From Sulfobacillus benefaciens (GTDB lineage Bacteria > Bacillota > Sulfobacillia > Sulfobacillales > Sulfobacillaceae), in the NCBI GenBank assembly GCA_003023695.1, contig PXYW01000005.1:63007-127006 (forward strand): a DNA stretch of 64,000 nt. The letters are read 5' to 3'. Below, piece after piece: positions 48,019 to 56,602 of the stretch. Position numbers and translations under genes: made by a program. The notes under the pieces were generated by a model. It was not told where the DNA came from, did not search any database, and worked only from the letters and a program-made list of their open reading frames with translations. The stretch's first letter is position 1, and each line of letters begins with the position of its first letter.

Positions 48019-49185
48019 ATGAACACAGGCGCCGTTGGACGATTGCCCCGGATTTCGGCTATGCAATTCGCCACCATGATCACCTCGGGTTATATCGCGT
48101 TAGGCATTTTTTACTTTCCCCGGCAGGCCATTGCCAATGCCGGACGCGCAGGCCTGTGGTCCATCATTTTGGATGGAATAATCACCTGGGTCCTGATGCA
48201 TCTAATATTTCGCGTCAACCGATTGGTGCCCAATGAGACATTGACCAGTTTTGCGCCCAAAATATTGAGCAAGCCGATAGGATTTGTTATGGGAGTGTAT
48301 ACCATTGTTTACCATGTTATCCTGGCTATAGCGGCTGTCGCCTTATTTGGCTTTGTGTTAGGAGATATCTTTTTGCCATTGACCCCGATCTGGGTCATTG
48401 TCGGTGCGCTGGTAATGACCTCAGTGTATATGGGATGGGGCGGCACCGCCGGATTAGCTCGAACCCTGCAAGCAGGATACACCCCGGTTGCCATCCTGAC
48501 ATTGCTGACAGGCTTGGCCACAAGTCTTTTGGTCCGCCATCCGGTTCTTCTTCTGCCGCCAAAGGACTTCCCCATTGTGCCCATATTGCGCGGTGCCTGG
48601 CAGGAATACATTATCTTCATCGGGTTTCAGCTCACCGTAACCTTATACCCTTTTATCCGCAACGAGCAGCGCAAGCAAGCAGAAAAGTACAGTTATATTG
48701 CGCTGGGCATAGTCATTGCTATCCTGGTAATTGAATATGAGGTGGAAATCGCGACATTTGGGCCCTATTACATTACGCAATTGCGCTGGCCATTGGTCAG
48801 CCTCATGCGGATTTTATCGGTCCAAGGCTTCTTCATCGACAAGTTCGGCCTCTTGGTGGTGGCGCTGTGGACCATCATCGTCGCCGGTTTTGTGGCGGTG
48901 CGTCTTTGGTGTTTGTCCCATGACGTCATGGCGATGTTTCAGTTAAAAGGCGGCGTTGCCTACCATATTGTGCTTATCGTCTCGGGTCTCGCCCTGATTT
49001 TAGGTTCCGCCATGATTCCCAACGCCCAATTCGATGAAATTTTAAATGAGCGTTACTTAATTCCTGCGGGAGTTGTTTACCTGATAGGGATTCCGTTAGT
49101 CATCCTTCCTGTTGCCTATTTCCGCAGAACCGCGGTACAAAAAATTCGCAACCAAGCCGAGGCTACTCCTCCTCCAATTGGTTAG
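48019..49185 (+). CDS. gerB: Spore germination permease GerB (second operon)
   Basis: The B subunit, about 388 residues. I chose the ATG at 48019 because AAAAGGAGG lies about 9 nt upstream; an upstream GTG at 47995 overlaps the gerC stop. The first helix (MITSGYIALGIFYFPRQAIA) and the FIGFQLTVTLYPFIRNEQR block match the GerAB family. Its last 23 nt overlap the convergent histidine kinase gene. Confidence 0.92.
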   Translation: MNTGAVGRLPRISAMQFATMITSGYIALGIFYFPRQAIANAGRAGLWSIILDGIITWVLMHLIFRVNRLVPNETLTSFAPKILSKPIGFVMGVYTIVYHVILAIAAVALFGFVLGDIFLPLTPIWVIVGALVMTSVYMGWGGTAGLARTLQAGYTPVAILTLLTGLATSLLVRHPVLLLPPKDFPIVPILRGAWQEYIIFIGFQLTVTLYPFIRNEQRKQAEKYSYIALGIVIAILVIEYEVEIATFGPYYITQLRWPLVSLMRILSVQGFFIDKFGLLVVALWTIIVAGFVAVRLWCLSHDVMAMFQLKGGVAYHIVLIVSGLALILGSAMIPNAQFDEILNERYLIPAGVVYLIGIPLVILPVAYFRRTAVQKIRNQAEATPPPIG

Positions 49186-50416
49186 GGTGCGGAAATTCCA
49201 TCCGCACCGAAGTGCGCCCCGGTTTGGATTCAATGCTGAGTTTACCCCGATGGGCTTCTACCAATCGGCGGACAATCACAAGACCCAAACCCGATCCATT
49301 CGGTTTAGTGCTCCGACGAGTCCGAAACAAATCCTCCATGATCTGGGGTTCAATGCCTGGACCATTGTCCTCTACGATAATCTCGGTGTACGCGGCACCT
49401 GGGTTTACCCTCACCGTTACTATGTTGCCCACTGTTTTCATCGCCTCTTTAGCGTTTTTCAAAAGATTGCTCAGAATGTGGTTAAGCCGTAAGGGATCAG
49501 CCCAGATCTTCGTATCTGGGGGGCAATAAATCTTAAGTCGTAAGCTGTCAGAACCGCTAGTCGCAGAAATCTCTTCCCATGATTGGCGAATGATAGGTAG
49601 GACCTTCACATGTTGCGGCTGAATCTCGGTATCCCGGGTAGCCCATAAAATGTCCTCGGTAATGTGAGCAAGCCGTGTCGCTTCATCTAAAGCCTGTTCC
49701 AAAAACCGATCCACGGCAGAGCCCGGGTGCTCCAACTGCGCCAATTCGATATATCCCATAAGAGAAGTCAAGGGGTTGCGCACTTCATGCATCAAGGCCG
49801 CGGCGGCATTGGCGGAAATCATGTCCTGCTGCACCATTGGTTGGGGAATGGCTTCCACCAAAATCCATTGTCCGCGTCCATGGATACGAATTTCATATTT
49901 TTCGTGGTGGGACACCAGTACCGCCTGGGCGCCCTTGGATATGACCACAGTCCAATCAGGAAGCCATGGTATTTCGTCCCACGTCCAATGCTCTGTCAAA
50001 GACAATCCCAAAACTTCGTCTGCTACCTCATTGCAGTAAATCCAGTGTCGATCCTGAGCCACCGCGATGCCCGTATGCAGCCCTTCTCCCATCGCCTTCC
50101 ATTCCAATTCGATGGGCCAATACAAAGTGCCCTGCATCGCTCCATCAAGATTGATAACGGGCGTCAATTGCACCGTATAGGAACGGCCACTCACGTCCCA
50201 GCGTTGCATGCGAGAATCCATTACCCGCCGACCGATTTGGCGGCCGATTATCTCCGGCGTAAAACCCAAATCTCTTGCCATTTGATTGCACCAGACAGCC
50301 TCTGATTCTTTTCCGTAAAACACGATGGGCACTGGCACAAAATCCAAAACATCCTTGCGCACTACAAAATCGTTGGTCAATTCGATATGACTCATCACAC
50401 GAAACGATATGGTCAT
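49163..50416 (-). CDS. PAS-domain sensor histidine kinase (sporulation-kinase-like)
   Basis: This cytoplasmic kinase has about 417 residues and no membrane segment. The N-terminal 190 residues hold two PAS-like regions (FVPVPIVFYGKESEAVWCNQ; IAVAQDRHWIYCNEVADEVL). The phospho-acceptor block is ALMHEVRNPLTSLMGYIELA. The ATPase has NHILSNLLKNAKEAM (N box), VEDNGPGIEP (G1) and GSGLGLVIVRRLVEAHRG (G2). The HEVRNPLTS style resembles Bacillus Kin-type sporulation kinases. No response regulator is adjacent. ATG 50414-50416 has AAAGGG 8 nt upstream; the frame opens 11 codons earlier. Confidence 0.88.
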   Translation of the reverse strand: MTISFRVMSHIELTNDFVVRKDVLDFVPVPIVFYGKESEAVWCNQMARDLGFTPEIIGRQIGRRVMDSRMQRWDVSGRSYTVQLTPVINLDGAMQGTLYWPIELEWKAMGEGLHTGIAVAQDRHWIYCNEVADEVLGLSLTEHWTWDEIPWLPDWTVVISKGAQAVLVSHHEKYEIRIHGRGQWILVEAIPQPMVQQDMISANAAAALMHEVRNPLTSLMGYIELAQLEHPGSAVDRFLEQALDEATRLAHITEDILWATRDTEIQPQHVKVLPIIRQSWEEISATSGSDSLRLKIYCPPDTKIWADPLRLNHILSNLLKNAKEAMKTVGNIVTVRVNPGAAYTEIIVEDNGPGIEPQIMEDLFRTRRSTKPNGSGLGLVIVRRLVEAHRGKLSIESKPGRTSVRMEFPHPNQLEEE

Positions 50417-50449
50417 CGGGAAATCCCTTTCTCCGTCGTACTCATCCAT

Positions 50450-50655
50450 TCGACAAATAATTACATAATCCTCTATTTTTCACAAAAAAGTCATTTAGGT
50501 CCGTTATGTCACGGGTACTGGCGTATGTGTTCCAAAAATCCCGATGGTGGGCGACAAGACGGAACATTTAGTGATAGGCATCCGACCGGGAGCATGATTG
50601 AAATTCGGCTTGAGCGAACGGCAGGGACTGAACGCTAAGTCCCCGAAATCGCGTT
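50450..50655. other. Gene-free stretch upstream of the kinase
   Basis: This stretch presumably carries the kinase promoter. I see no convincing consensus -35/-10 pair and no protein-coding pattern. Confidence 0.35.
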
Positions 50656-50895
50656 TCAATGTGCAGTCTTTTGAGTTCTATAACAATACATTCTAAGGCA
50701 GCCGTTGTGTGAGATGGATAACGGATACTCCCTGAAACCATCACCATTCTCATGATATGTTGCCCTTGTTGAAACGTCGGAGTCCCGGCGGCTCCATAAC
50801 AGGAAGATCATCCCTACGGACAATGCCGACAAGATTATTGAAAAAGCGAGGACTCCGCGTAATGGAAGAAGAGCCAATATCGAGCCCATCAGCAA
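50656..50895 (-). pseudogene. Possible membrane-protein fragment
   Basis: This short frame encodes two hydrophobic segments (SILALLPLRGVLAFSIILSA, LSVGMIFLLWSRR) followed by an unpatterned tail. It could be the end of a lost transporter. A stop codon lies directly upstream of the first start, and the downstream part looks random. Low confidence. Confidence 0.2.
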
Positions 50896-50920
50896 TTACC
50901 TGTGGTAGAGCGGATAGCCA

Positions 50921-51190
50921 TTAATAAAACAGGTCGACGACTTGGTGAGTCCAGAGAATAACAACACTGCCTAATGCAGGAACCAGCACAGCGCCGAGAC
51001 TGGCCGAGGAGGCATTGAGGTAGAGATTGAACCGACTCAAGGCGGTTGCACCGCTCGCCAGCAGGCTCGCTAGACTGGTCACCGATCGCTGGACCCAGAG
51101 CCTCTCGGGCATGATGTAGCTAGACAACACCGAAGGGTTACGGCCCAAGCGTTCCAGCCTATCATGCCCCGTTCTCCGCCTCCAGCAAGA
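50921..51190 (-). pseudogene. Frameshifted remnant of a small membrane protein
   Basis: The frame ending at 50921 encodes RLERLGRNPSVLSSYIMPER and, later, two hydrophobic segments (LASLLASGATALSRF, GAVLVPALGSVVILWTHQVV). Upstream, an ATG in a different frame encodes MDKTNPRRAWVRVLLEAENG and then stops, as if one gene had shifted frame near 51160. A 21-nt piece (51084-51104) recurs at the window's right end. I recognise no family. Confidence 0.25.
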
Positions 51191-51311
51191 CCCTAACCCA
51201 TGCCCGTCGAGGATTCGTTTTGTCCATGGTTGGTAGGGGGCTTAATAGCGGATCTCCCGTGCGACGGGACAGGTGGTTTGGGCGTCACAGGCGACGCCAC
51301 TACACTTCGCC

Positions 51312-51611
51312 TTATAGGTAGCTAAGAGGAAAAGGTGGACTCGATTCTTCATATAATTCTTCTGGATCGAGATTAGCCCCATTACGCCATACAATCGTAC
51401 CATCCTCTACGCGTACCTGATTAAACAAGTCTTTAGCACACATTTCTCCACACAGCATCGGCTTCATATCAAAGACACGAAGTTCTCCATCTTTAAACTG
51501 TAAGACCAGTAGGTGTTCCGGAAAAGGCCGCACAGCAATCACCTGCGGCAAACTCCCGTGTGACCCTTCAGGAGGGCGACTGAATCCATCCGGCATCAAC
51601 ATCCACTTCAC
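51312..51611 (-). CDS. DUF2442 protein
   Basis: This 99-residue protein has the DUF2442 pattern: PQVIAVRPFPEHLLVLQFKD, GELRVFDMKP and a VRVEDGTIVWRNGANLDPEE end. DUF2442 proteins usually accompany DUF4160 proteins and are discussed as toxin-antitoxin-like pairs. Here the DUF4160 partner directly upstream is decayed. Start choices are GTG (51609-51611) or ATG (51600-51602); neither has a strong site. Confidence 0.75.
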   Translation of the reverse strand: MKWMLMPDGFSRPPEGSHGSLPQVIAVRPFPEHLLVLQFKDGELRVFDMKPMLCGEMCAKDLFNQVRVEDGTIVWRNGANLDPEELYEESSPPFPLSYL

Positions 51612-51618
51612 ATTCTTT

Positions 51619-51834
51619 CTAGGGAGAAATATGGTTTAATTTATGATGATTCTGCGCCCGTGCGCAATTTTCCTGTAATTCTTTGGGGTGGTTCTTGACC
51701 CAAGTCACTATATTCTTCCATTCACTAGTAGAAAAACAACTGGAAACTCCCCCCAAAATACTTCCTAAAAGTCTACTGAAACCTCGCACCCCGCTCCTTT
51801 AATATGTATATGACAGGGTGAGTGTTCCTTAGGA
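51619..51834 (-). pseudogene. Decayed DUF4160 gene
   Basis: Reading all three minus frames gives pieces of one DUF4160-like protein: PPKEHSPCHIHIKGAGCEVS in one frame, a RKYFGGSF piece in a second, and FSTSEWKNIVTWVKNHPKEL plus QENCARAQNHHKLNHISP in the third, then a stop 7 nt before the DUF2442 start. At least two frameshifts separate them, and the N-terminus is missing behind a stop codon. Confidence 0.55.
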
Positions 51835-51962
51835 GGATAATACGGCTATGTGCAAAACGTGGTTGGATTTTCTTGTTTCTTGGCTCAATCTTCCGTTCTC
51901 AGCACGACGGGCCAAGGTTGGGAATTCGATAGCGGGCGATTTTCGGCATAAACCGAGTCCAA

Positions 51963-52511
51963 TTAGCGTGTCCATTTCGATGCCAGAGTGGCATACAAAA
52001 TATGGTCAACAAAGTGATCATACAGCCATTCATTCTGATGTAAACGGCCTTCCTCTTCAAAACCTAATCGCTCAGGTATAGCTCTGCTCTTCTGGTTTCC
52101 TATAGCCGCTGAAATCTCTACTCTATTGAGTTGGTATTCCGTAAAAGCTATATCTACAAGTGCCTGAGTCGCCTGAGTCATGATGCCGTGCCCCTGGAAA
52201 CCCGCGGCAAGCCAATATCCAATGCTCGTCTTACGATTAGCCCAATCAATTGCATGAAAGCCAATACAACCAACTAACTGGTTACGGAACCATATACCCG
52301 CCTGGAATCCATTGTGAGAAGCGTATTGATTCATGGCCATCTCAATGAATGATTTCGAATCATCTACAGATTTTGTTCCATCAACCCAAGGTAACCATTC
52401 TCTCAAATAATTTCTGGAACTATCTGTTATAGCAAACAAGTCAGTTGCATCATTTGGTTCCAACAGTTTTAGATAGATGTCATCGGTTATTCGATGGGAA
52501 AACATGAACAC
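51963..52511 (-). CDS. RimJ/RimL-type GNAT acetyltransferase
   Basis: This 182-residue N-acetyltransferase has KLLEPNDATDLFAITDSSRN at the N-terminus, a VGCIGFHAIDWANRKTSIGY strand pair, the acetyl-CoA loop YWLAAGFQGHGIMTQATQAL, and RVEISAAIGNQKSRAIPERL. This resembles B. subtilis YdaF and ribosomal-protein or polyamine acetyltransferases. AGGAGGAG lies 6 nt before the ATG. The gene stands alone between remnants and is likely accessory. Confidence 0.88.
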   Translation of the reverse strand: MFMFSHRITDDIYLKLLEPNDATDLFAITDSSRNYLREWLPWVDGTKSVDDSKSFIEMAMNQYASHNGFQAGIWFRNQLVGCIGFHAIDWANRKTSIGYWLAAGFQGHGIMTQATQALVDIAFTEYQLNRVEISAAIGNQKSRAIPERLGFEEEGRLHQNEWLYDHFVDHILYATLASKWTR

Positions 52512-53232
52512 TCCTCCTAACCTATTCCTGATATACTACCAGATTTAGTGTTGGTATCGTCGCATTCCGGCCCGACTGTGCATTAAGAGACCTCAAACCC
52601 AGGCGGCATTCCCACCGTATTTTGCACAATACAGAGAATTGTTTCGAAGACCCAATCCACCACGTTTTGCACAAAACAGGCCAACTCATTCGGGATGAAG
52701 CAGAAGGCCATCCCACCATAGATTGCAAATAGCCAAAATCTTTATTCGGCCCCACTCAGCTATTGTCGGCATAGCTCCATTATATCTTGCGGGACTTTTG
52801 ATACCCACAGAGGCAGAAACTTCACTAACTCATCATGAGAAGGATATTTTTGCCGACAATAAAAATGGGCAACTTCATTGTGAAGACCTTGCGTACTCTG
52901 AGAAGCCAGAGCGCCTTACGCCACGTTAGCGCACGGGACAACATAGGGGCGGTTTCTCTCTGGCTATACTATAGCGCAAGAGATTTTCATTGTGAGCCTT
53001 TTGCGTTGTGCCAGAGATCGCATGGTGATAGGGGTTGACGCGTTGGCTGAAAAAACTTGACCCCAATCTTGCACGGACTCCTGCGCTGTGCGAGGAGCCG
53101 TTCGGCTTCGCTGGTCGAATTTGACCCCAGCGGGGTGGATATGGGAGAATATAGCATAAAGACGCCAAAACACTTACCTGTTCTGGTAAAATTGAGGTAA
53201 CAACCCCATCGATTTCAAAGGAATGTGCCCGC
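52512..53232. other. Accessory stretch with repeats and mobile-element remains
   Basis: No convincing gene. Two copies of a TGTGCAAAA-type repeat lie at 52607-52628 and 52654-52673. TTGACCCCA occurs twice (about 53058 and 53121). The sequence has short frames without starts or ribosome binding sites. It looks like overlapping insertion-sequence debris. Confidence 0.4.
52607..52673 (-). repeat. Pair of TGTGCAAAA direct repeats
   Basis: On the minus strand TGTGCAAAACGTGGTGGATT (52654-52673) is followed, after 25 nt, by a related copy beginning TGTGCAAAATACGGTGGGAA (near 52628). A third copy, TGTGCAAAACGTGGTTGGAT, is on the plus strand at 51849-51868. They flank the acetyltransferase gene. Confidence 0.5.
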
Positions 53233-53364
53233 ATGACGATTATACCGCAGGTGCAGTTGGTTTCCTGGGAAGTGGTTCAACCACTGGGCGATTTGGAGCG
53301 CCTACAGTTGGTGCTCGACACCCTTCGCGATGAACCGTTAATGCCGGACAGAACAGTCGGCTGA
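53233..53364 (+). pseudogene. Truncated transposase (IS1182-like N-terminus)
   Basis: A 43-codon frame starts MTIIPQVQLVSWEVVQPLGD and continues LERLQLVLDTLRDEPLM before a premature stop. This is the style of the N-terminus of IS1182-type transposases, where LGDLERL and DEPLM blocks precede the DDE domain. The rest of the gene is absent. Confidence 0.55.
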
Positions 53365-53435
53365 AATGGACAGCGCAAATAGCTCAAAGTGACATTTCCT
53401 TCACCCGTCGTCCAAAGTACGTTATGATTTAACAA

Positions 53436-55193
53436 TTGACGCCACGGTCTTTGGATGCTTACGAAAGGCGGGTTTTCATTACGATTGCCAACAACGAACG
53501 CACCAACTCCGGGTGGGGCATGGCCGATATATTGGTAGGGGTGGTCATTTTGGCCCTTATCTCCTTACTGATTGCTTGGGCGACCCGTGCACCACACCCT
53601 CACCCCGAAGTGGGGGAAATTTCCCTCTCATTCTGGCGCCTCCCGGTTTATGCTTTGTATTCCTGGTTGCGCATGGCAGCCGCCTACGTCATTTCTTTGT
53701 TATTCACCTTTGTTTACGCCTATGCCGCTGCCTATAACAAGCGAGCCGAAAAGATTCTCATCCCTCTTTTAGATATTTTACAGTCCATTCCTGTTCTGTC
53801 ATTTTTGCCCGTGGTTTTGCTCGCCTTCATTGCCCTATTCCCTGGTTCACGCATTGGGGTGAACTTAGCATCCATCGTGTTGATCTTTACCGGCCAAGTC
53901 TGGAATATGGTGTTTGCGCTATATCATGGCCTAATTACCATCCCCCGTGATCTCCGAGAATCGGCGTTATCCCTCAACCTTTCGCCCTGGCAACGGTTTC
54001 GTACGCTGGAATTGCCTTATTCGATGGTCGGACTGGTGTGGAATTCTATGATGTCATGGGCGGGCGGATGGTTTTTCTTAATGGCTGCCGAAATGTTTTC
54101 CCTGGGCAGTAAAAACTATCAATTGCAAGGATTAGGCTCCTACCTGCAAACGGCGGCCAACCAAGGCAACTGGACCGCGGAAATCGCGGGATTGTTAATC
54201 TTGGTTTTGGTCATTGTATTGATGGATCAATTAATTTGGCGCCCCCTCTTGGCCTGGGCCGACAAATTTAAAATGGAATTAGTAGAGGGTGACATTCGGG
54301 CACGGTCGGCCGTGTTAATGATTTTGAGGCGCTCACGATTAATTGAATGGCTAGGGTACGCTGTATGGTCTCCCCTATTAGAATGGAGCGACCGCTGGTT
54401 CGGAGTGAAATTGCCAACATGGAGCCGCACATCTGCCATCTCCTCCATTGCGGGATTGCTCCGCACCCTAATCCTGGCGGCTGTGATTGTAGGGCTGGCT
54501 ATGGCGCTGGAAGGCACCTGGAGGCTTTTTGAGCACGTCTCCGGCACCGAATTACTGCTGGTTTTCGAGGCAACAGGTACGACCCTGCTGCGAGTATTAG
54601 CCTCACTGGCCATTTCAGTGGTCTGGACTGTTCCTGTTGGCGTGTTTATCGGCTCCAACCGCAAGTGGGCCAAAATGCTAACCCCCATTAGTCAGATAGC
54701 CGCCTCAGTTCCGGCCACCGCCTTGTTCCCAGGTCTGGTCGCGCTTTTAATCCACATCAAGGGCGGCCTTTCCACTGCCGCTATTTTGTTAATGGTATTA
54801 GGCACCCAATGGTATGTGCTGTTTAACGTAATTGCCGGAGCCTCTGCCATTCCGGAAGATCTGCGTGAAGCCACCAAAATGTTTCGGCTGAAAGGCATCC
54901 GCGTGTGGCTGACTCTTATTTTGCCTGCTATTTATCCTTACCTCATCACAGGTCTAATCACTGCCGCCGGAGGAGCTTGGAATGCCAGTATTGTGGCAGA
55001 ATACGTGAGTTTTCAAAACCATGTTTACACCACATTCGGCATCGGCTCATTAATTGCAGAGGCATCCACCAGCGGCCGCTTCCCCCTGCTGCTGCTCGCG
55101 ACCTCAAGTTTGGCGGCGGCGGTGGTTGTGATTAATCGTCTTATTTGGCGTCCGCTTTACAACCGGGCGGCCGAGCGGTATTCATTGTCATAG
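53436..55193 (+). CDS. ABC transporter permease, two fused permease domains (nitrate/sulfonate type)
   Basis: This 585-residue inner-membrane protein fuses two BPD_transp_1 domains, each with about six helices and an EAA loop: LRESALSLNLSPWQRFRTLE near residue 173, and LREATKMFRLKGIRVWLTLI near 480. It resembles permeases for nitrate, sulfonate or taurine. The TTG at 53436 has no clear ribosome binding site; the ATG at 53520 would shorten it by 28 residues. The upstream DNA is mobile-element debris, so the true 5' end may have been altered. The ATPase gene follows after 19 nt. No binding-protein gene is adjacent. Confidence 0.88.
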   Translation: MTPRSLDAYERRVFITIANNERTNSGWGMADILVGVVILALISLLIAWATRAPHPHPEVGEISLSFWRLPVYALYSWLRMAAAYVISLLFTFVYAYAAAYNKRAEKILIPLLDILQSIPVLSFLPVVLLAFIALFPGSRIGVNLASIVLIFTGQVWNMVFALYHGLITIPRDLRESALSLNLSPWQRFRTLELPYSMVGLVWNSMMSWAGGWFFLMAAEMFSLGSKNYQLQGLGSYLQTAANQGNWTAEIAGLLILVLVIVLMDQLIWRPLLAWADKFKMELVEGDIRARSAVLMILRRSRLIEWLGYAVWSPLLEWSDRWFGVKLPTWSRTSAISSIAGLLRTLILAAVIVGLAMALEGTWRLFEHVSGTELLLVFEATGTTLLRVLASLAISVVWTVPVGVFIGSNRKWAKMLTPISQIAASVPATALFPGLVALLIHIKGGLSTAAILLMVLGTQWYVLFNVIAGASAIPEDLREATKMFRLKGIRVWLTLILPAIYPYLITGLITAAGGAWNASIVAEYVSFQNHVYTTFGIGSLIAEASTSGRFPLLLLATSSLAAAVVVINRLIWRPLYNRAAERYSLS

Positions 55194-55212
55194 GCAAAAG
55201 AAGGGAGAGTCT

Positions 55213-56568
55213 ATGCAAAATCCTCAACGTATTGAGCCTCTGGTACGGCTGTTAGGGGTCACTAAAATGTATGTGCAACCAGATAACTACGACATATTGA
55301 TTTTGGATGACATTACGCTGGAAATTCGCCCAGGCGAATTTGTCGCATTACTCGGTCCTTCAGGTTCGGGAAAATCCACGCTGTTGCGCATCATTACCGG
55401 ACTGTCCGCCCCATCTTTCGGCACTGTCCTGTATCGGGGCCGCCCAGTAGCCGGCCCCAATCCACATGCTGCCATGGTGTTTCAATCATTTGCCCTCTAT
55501 CCCTGGTTGACGGTTCTGCAAAACGTTGAATTAGGGCTACAAGCGAAAGGGGTCCCGCAAGCCGATCGACACGACCGAGCCGTCAGACTAATCGACTTAA
55601 TCGGACTCAATGGATATGAAGACGCCTTCCCCAAAGAACTTTCCGGCGGAATGCGCCAACGGGTTGGATTTGCCCGGGCGCTCGCGGTAGAGCCGGAATT
55701 GTTATGCATGGACGAACCATTTTCCGCGTTGGATTTTCTCACCGCAGAAAACCTTCGTTCCGAGTTGCTTGACTTATGGCTGGAATCGAAGATCCCTACC
55801 CGGGCCATATTGATGGTGACCCACGGTATCGAGGAAGCCGTATACATGGCAGACCGCATTATCATTTTGTCTAAAAATCCTGCCCGCATCGTATCAGATA
55901 TGCCGATTGGGCTGCCTTACCCAAGAAACCGCAAGGACCCGAATTTTATGCAAATGGTGGATACCGTATATAAAGTCGTAACCGGCTGGGATGACCATCC
56001 TCATCAGTCTTCGGTAGCCGATTTAACAGAACCCAAGAACCCGGATCGCCCGCATCTTAGGCCAATACCTCATGGACACCTTTCGATGCTGTCTGGACTG
56101 TTGGAACTGGTCGCTGACCGCGGCGGTCGCGACGATTTATATCATTTGGGGTCGGAACTGTTTTTAGAGGTCGACGATCTGCTGCCAGTTACCGAAACCG
56201 CTGAACTGTTTCATTTGGCCGAAGTCAAAGAAGGCGATTTGTACCTGACGGAACTGGGCCACCAGTTTGTGGAAGCTGATGTCAGCGAACGCAAGGAAAT
56301 CATCAGAACCCAACTGCATGACATACCAATATTCCGTTTAATTGATCGTGTGCTGCAGTCCAAAGCCAACCATGCCATGGTCAAAGAATTTTTTAGTGAC
56401 ATTTTGGAAGAACACTTTTCCGTCGAAGAAGCCGAACGGCAACTCCTGATTGCTATTAATTGGGGAAGATTTGCCGACTTTTTTCACTACGATACCGATA
56501 CCGAGCTCTTATATCTGACAGATGACCAATTGTTATCTGCCCAAGATGGCGTGCAAGATTCCGAGTAA
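55213..56568 (+). CDS. ABC transporter ATPase with C-terminal AAA-associated domain
   Basis: This 451-residue ATPase energises the permease at 53436. The nucleotide-binding domain (residues 1-250) has GPSGSGKSTLLRI (Walker A), FQSFALYPWLTVLQN (Q loop), LSGGMRQRVGFARAL (signature), LLCMDEPFSALD (Walker B) and THGIEEA (switch His). Residues about 290-440 form the AAA-associated C-terminal domain seen in NrtD/TauB-like proteins, with LYLTELGHQFVEADVSERKE. An AAGGGAG site precedes the ATG. Confidence 0.92.
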   Translation: MQNPQRIEPLVRLLGVTKMYVQPDNYDILILDDITLEIRPGEFVALLGPSGSGKSTLLRIITGLSAPSFGTVLYRGRPVAGPNPHAAMVFQSFALYPWLTVLQNVELGLQAKGVPQADRHDRAVRLIDLIGLNGYEDAFPKELSGGMRQRVGFARALAVEPELLCMDEPFSALDFLTAENLRSELLDLWLESKIPTRAILMVTHGIEEAVYMADRIIILSKNPARIVSDMPIGLPYPRNRKDPNFMQMVDTVYKVVTGWDDHPHQSSVADLTEPKNPDRPHLRPIPHGHLSMLSGLLELVADRGGRDDLYHLGSELFLEVDDLLPVTETAELFHLAEVKEGDLYLTELGHQFVEADVSERKEIIRTQLHDIPIFRLIDRVLQSKANHAMVKEFFSDILEEHFSVEEAERQLLIAINWGRFADFFHYDTDTELLYLTDDQLLSAQDGVQDSE

Positions 56569-56602
56569 TTTGGGTAATACTTGTCAGCGGAGGTGTGAGT
56601 CT

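Noticed and set aside
51848..52081. Plus-strand frame starting MCKTWLDFLVSW behind an AGGAGG site
   Set aside because: Its second half is the antisense of the acetyltransferase gene and the start lies in the TGTGCAAAA repeat; no family pattern.
52607..52673. CRISPR array
   Set aside because: Only two imperfect copies with one spacer-like gap and no cas genes in the window.
52522..52755. Minus-strand frame of 77 codons containing two CKxxW pieces
   Set aside because: The repeats in it explain the pattern; no start signal and no known family.
52723..52929. Plus-strand frame with a PLYLAGLLIPTE piece
   Set aside because: It faintly recalls transposase N-termini, but is too short and unsupported.
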